Assembly (NCBI GenBank): GCA_032718475.1
Contig: JAUCBJ010006554.1
Coordinates: 1 to 21,104 of the forward strand
DNA: 21,104 nt
Direction: 5' to 3'
Origin: Nemertoderma westbladi
Taxonomy: Eukaryota; Xenacoelomorpha; Nemertodermatida; Nemertodermatidae
This document shows positions 18,471 to 21,104 of this stretch, piece by piece; position 1 is the stretch's first letter, and each line of letters opens with the position of its first letter. The translations under genes and the position numbers were made by a program. The notes under the pieces were generated by a model, which saw only the letters and a list, made by a program, of their open reading frames with translations, was not told where the DNA came from and made no database searches.

Positions 18471-20735
18471 CATGTATTTACACTACGACCCTTCTCCATG
18501 GATCACCGCCTTATTGTGGCCAAGGTAAGACTTAGTCTGCGTGCTTGCAGAACAACGAAATCTGCCTTGCCGCGGCATGACTGGTCCTCTCTGTTGCAAC
18601 AGCCAAGTGTGAGATCCAGCTTCACACTACAGCTGAGCAACAAGTTAGCAGCTGCAGAAACAGTTCCTGTATACCCTCGAAACAGGAAACAGGCCCCCTG
18701 GACTGACAACAAAATTCAGAAGTGCTGAAATGACCTCTACAAGGCGCAGAAAGAGTCCCGACTCAAACAGACTACAGCGGCCAAGAATGCAGTTAAGGCT
18801 GCATCTAGGTCCCCGAACAGGCAGTACTCTGTTAATCTACAGGAGCTAATAAACCAACAGGTTGATGCCATCAATGATGCTGACGACAGCAGGCAATCAT
18901 CCCATGCATGGAAATCGATAAATCTGCTTACTGGGTGGAAAAGCCAACCAACCACCAAGGTTAAGGCTGAATCACCAGCCGATCGCCTCAATGGTTGGAA
19001 AGCCCACTTTGAAAAGCTCCTCAATAATGACAGGGTATTGCCTGATAACTTTATAGAAGTAAAAGTGTCTGAGTCTGTACTCCCAGATATTCCCATTGGT
19101 GATATCTCCTTTGCAGAAGTGAAGGCTGCTTCAAAGAGCATTAAGACCAATCGTGCCAGTGGAGTAGATGGTGTTCCCCCTGAGGTCTTTAAAATACTGT
19201 TTAAAGCTCATCTATCCCATCATAGTAGACATGTACCGAACAACAAGAGTCCCTCAAGAAATGAAAACAAATAAGTTGGTGCCAGTTCCCAAGAAGGGCA
19301 ACCTAACACGCTATGGTTCTTTTCAGGGAATCTCATTGATCTCGATTGCTGCAAAGCTATACAATAGAATTCTATTAAATCGCATCAGGGATCCCATTGA
19401 GAGACTGCTCCATGGAAATCAGAATGGGTTCGTTAAAGGTCGTGAGACCATGGAGCCCATTTTGGCAATTAGAAGGATAATTGAAGAGTTATCAAAAAAG
19501 AAAGACAGGCATCTGGCTGTTATCTTTGTTGACTTCTTCAAGGCCTTTGATTCAGTCTCTCACTCACGTATGTTCAGCATACATTTATTATATGGTATTC
19601 CTGATGAAATTATTGCAGCAATCAGATCAGTATACGATGGTTCGACAACATTTGTGTCTCTGTTGATGGTGACACAGAACCATTTGAAGTGTTATGGGGC
19701 GTCTTCCAGGGAGACACACTTGCAACATTCTTGTTCATAATTGTTGTTTACTATGTTCTACGCATGTCCTTAGATCATCGTAATGGTGATGGGGTGATGA
19801 TAACATCACCTACTGGCTCCAGAAGTCGAGGAAATCCTGCCAAGTACCTAACTGATCTAGACTTTGCTGATGACTTAGGAGTACTCTCAGAATCACTAGA
19901 GGGAGCCCAACGGCTCCTCAGCTCATAAGAACATGCTGCTTCTAGTGTTGGTCATTTTATTAACTCCAGAAAGACCAAAATTTTGACAGTTAACTTTGAA
20001 AGTCCTCAGCAAGTCTCTGATCGGATGAGCATAAGCTCAAAAGATGGTATGCTTGAGCATGTGGATGACTTCTGTTACCTGGGATCATGGATCCGGAAGT
20101 CAGGTGAGGACCTTCGAATACGTAAGGGAAAGGCATGGGCAGCCTTGAATAGGCTTTCCAGGATTTGGAAGTCACCGAGAATTAATCGGAAACTTAAGGT
20201 CCGATTATTTAGAGCAACAGTAGTTCCAGTATGGGAACTCCTATATGGGAGTCCATGCTGGGCTCTAACTGCTGAGGACACAAAATCTCTGGATGGCACA
20301 TTCACAAGAATGCTACGCCGGGTTCATTGTGTGAAGTACAATGAACACATCTCCAACCAGACACTATATAACATTGGAGGTGTCTCATTGGTTCCCCCAA
20401 GCTTGACACTAGAACAAAATCGCCTCCGCTTTGCAGGACATTGATTTCGCCGTGAGGACCAGCCAGTGCATAATCTTGTACTTTGGCAGCCTCATGGAGT
20501 GATTAAGCATGGTGGACAGCCCATGACTTTCTTGAGACGCATCTTAAAGGACACTGTCCTTGAAGATGCGGATGATCTAGCAAATGTCATGGGTGATAGG
20601 GAGTTGTGGCAGCACAAATTTGTCGACAAGCCGGCACAGCATTCTGAAAAATGCAGCTGCAATGCAGAATGCCGATCCCTAGTACTGTACCCTGCCTACA
20701 ACCGTACTGTGATACTGTACCATAGCATACGTCAT
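18471..20735 (+). pseudogene. non-LTR retrotransposon copy 3, most complete RT
   Basis: The copy begins in the endonuclease tail (FTLRPFS, then MDHRL in place of SDHRL), so it is 5'-truncated. The linker has a TGA at 18726-18728 where copy 1 has CGA, and a 69-bp in-frame deletion. RT segments follow: ASGVDGVPPEVFKI, a frameshift near 19197, LVPVPKKGNLTRYGSFQGIS, NQNGFVKGRETMEPILAIRR, VIFVDFFKAFDSVSHS (motif A), a frameshift near 19660, GVFQGDTLATFLFIIVV (motif B) and LTDLDFADDLGVLSES (motif C with both Asp). A stop near 19926 precedes FCYLGSWIRKSGEDLRIRKG, the thumb, a TGA after RLRFAGH near 20444, and a C-terminal LVLWQPHGV region. The 3' region has no clear tail; 20735 is where the match to the fragment at 4925 ends. 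The YLGS and LRFAGH blocks support RTE-like placement. Confidence 0.9.
18832..18835. other. unoccupied TTAA site orthologous in position to the piggyBac-like insertion
   Basis: GTACTCTGTTAATCTACAGG in copy 3 corresponds to the sequences on both sides of the 1553-bp insertion in copy 1, with one TTAA instead of two. Confidence 0.9.
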
Positions 20736-21104
20736 CGTCTACTGGTATATTATATTTTATGTGTTTTGCAATAACAACTGCAATATTAATATGAAATCGT
20801 TTTATGTTTTATCGCTGGTTTTCATTGCCATCATATATTTTCAGCTCCTGAAATCCAAAGTACAGCAGAAATCAGTATAGTATCCCAGCCAAGTAATTGA
20901 CTATTATTCTCGGCATTCTGCCCTGATGTTATTGGCAAAACACTATGTATCACTATGTATGCTCTGTATCAGCAAAACACAGACGGAGAGATACCAGCCA
21001 TGGGGAACCAGCCATGGCGATTCCAGAAATTTAGTTAAAATATGTTTTAAATTTGTACAGCAAAGGCTAGATCAGATACGTATCTTGGCTGGATTTCCCC
21101 GTCT
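20736..21104. other. unrecognised right end of the window
   Basis: No reading frame or known repeat is supported. The only structures seen are a direct duplication CACTATGTAT at 20941-20960 and repeated CCAGCCATGG at about 20995-21016. Part of this may still be the 3' untranslated region of copy 3. Confidence 0.5.

Overview
The window looks like repeat-dense nuclear DNA from an animal, most likely a marine invertebrate. This is an inference: every recognisable coding stretch is a decayed eukaryotic retroelement, there is a large AT-rich satellite, and no host gene, intron-exon structure or bacterial-style operon is visible. The phylum cannot be fixed from the sequence alone.

Layout, left to right. 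(1) A 35-base poly-G run and an unrecognised flank (1-407). (2) Copy 1 of an apurinic-endonuclease-type non-LTR retrotransposon on the minus strand (408 to about 4320). It has a structured, tandemly repeated 5' region, an endonuclease reading frame and part of the reverse transcriptase (RT). It is split by a 1553-bp piggyBac-like non-autonomous element (874-2426) flanked by TTAA; copy 3 of the same retrotransposon shows the unoccupied site. (3) A 15-bp-period minisatellite, an isolated scrap of the retrotransposon 3' region and AT-rich simple sequence (4507-5090). (4) Copy 2 of the retrotransposon on the plus strand (5132-6488), with RT motifs A and B deleted. (5) An 11.7-kb block bounded by a perfect 49-bp inverted repeat (6580-6628 and 18276-18324). 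Inside are a short piece of 47-bp satellite, two head-to-tail degenerate Penelope-like elements (PLE-1, GC-richer, 7005 to about 9113; PLE-2, AT-rich, 9121-11451), each with an RT and a C-terminal GIY-YIG endonuclease, and a 6.5-kb satellite (11451 to about 18010) made of 47-bp monomers punctuated by a longer related unit. (6) Copy 3 of the non-LTR element on the plus strand (18471 to about 20735), the most complete RT but still broken. (7) An unrecognised tail to 21104.

No gene here looks functional. The value of the window is its nesting order and the internal comparisons it allows: a paralogous empty site that proves a TTAA insertion, reciprocal CGA/TGA differences that suggest CpG decay, a long-range inverted repeat enclosing satellite plus PLEs, and a satellite whose variants record unequal exchange.
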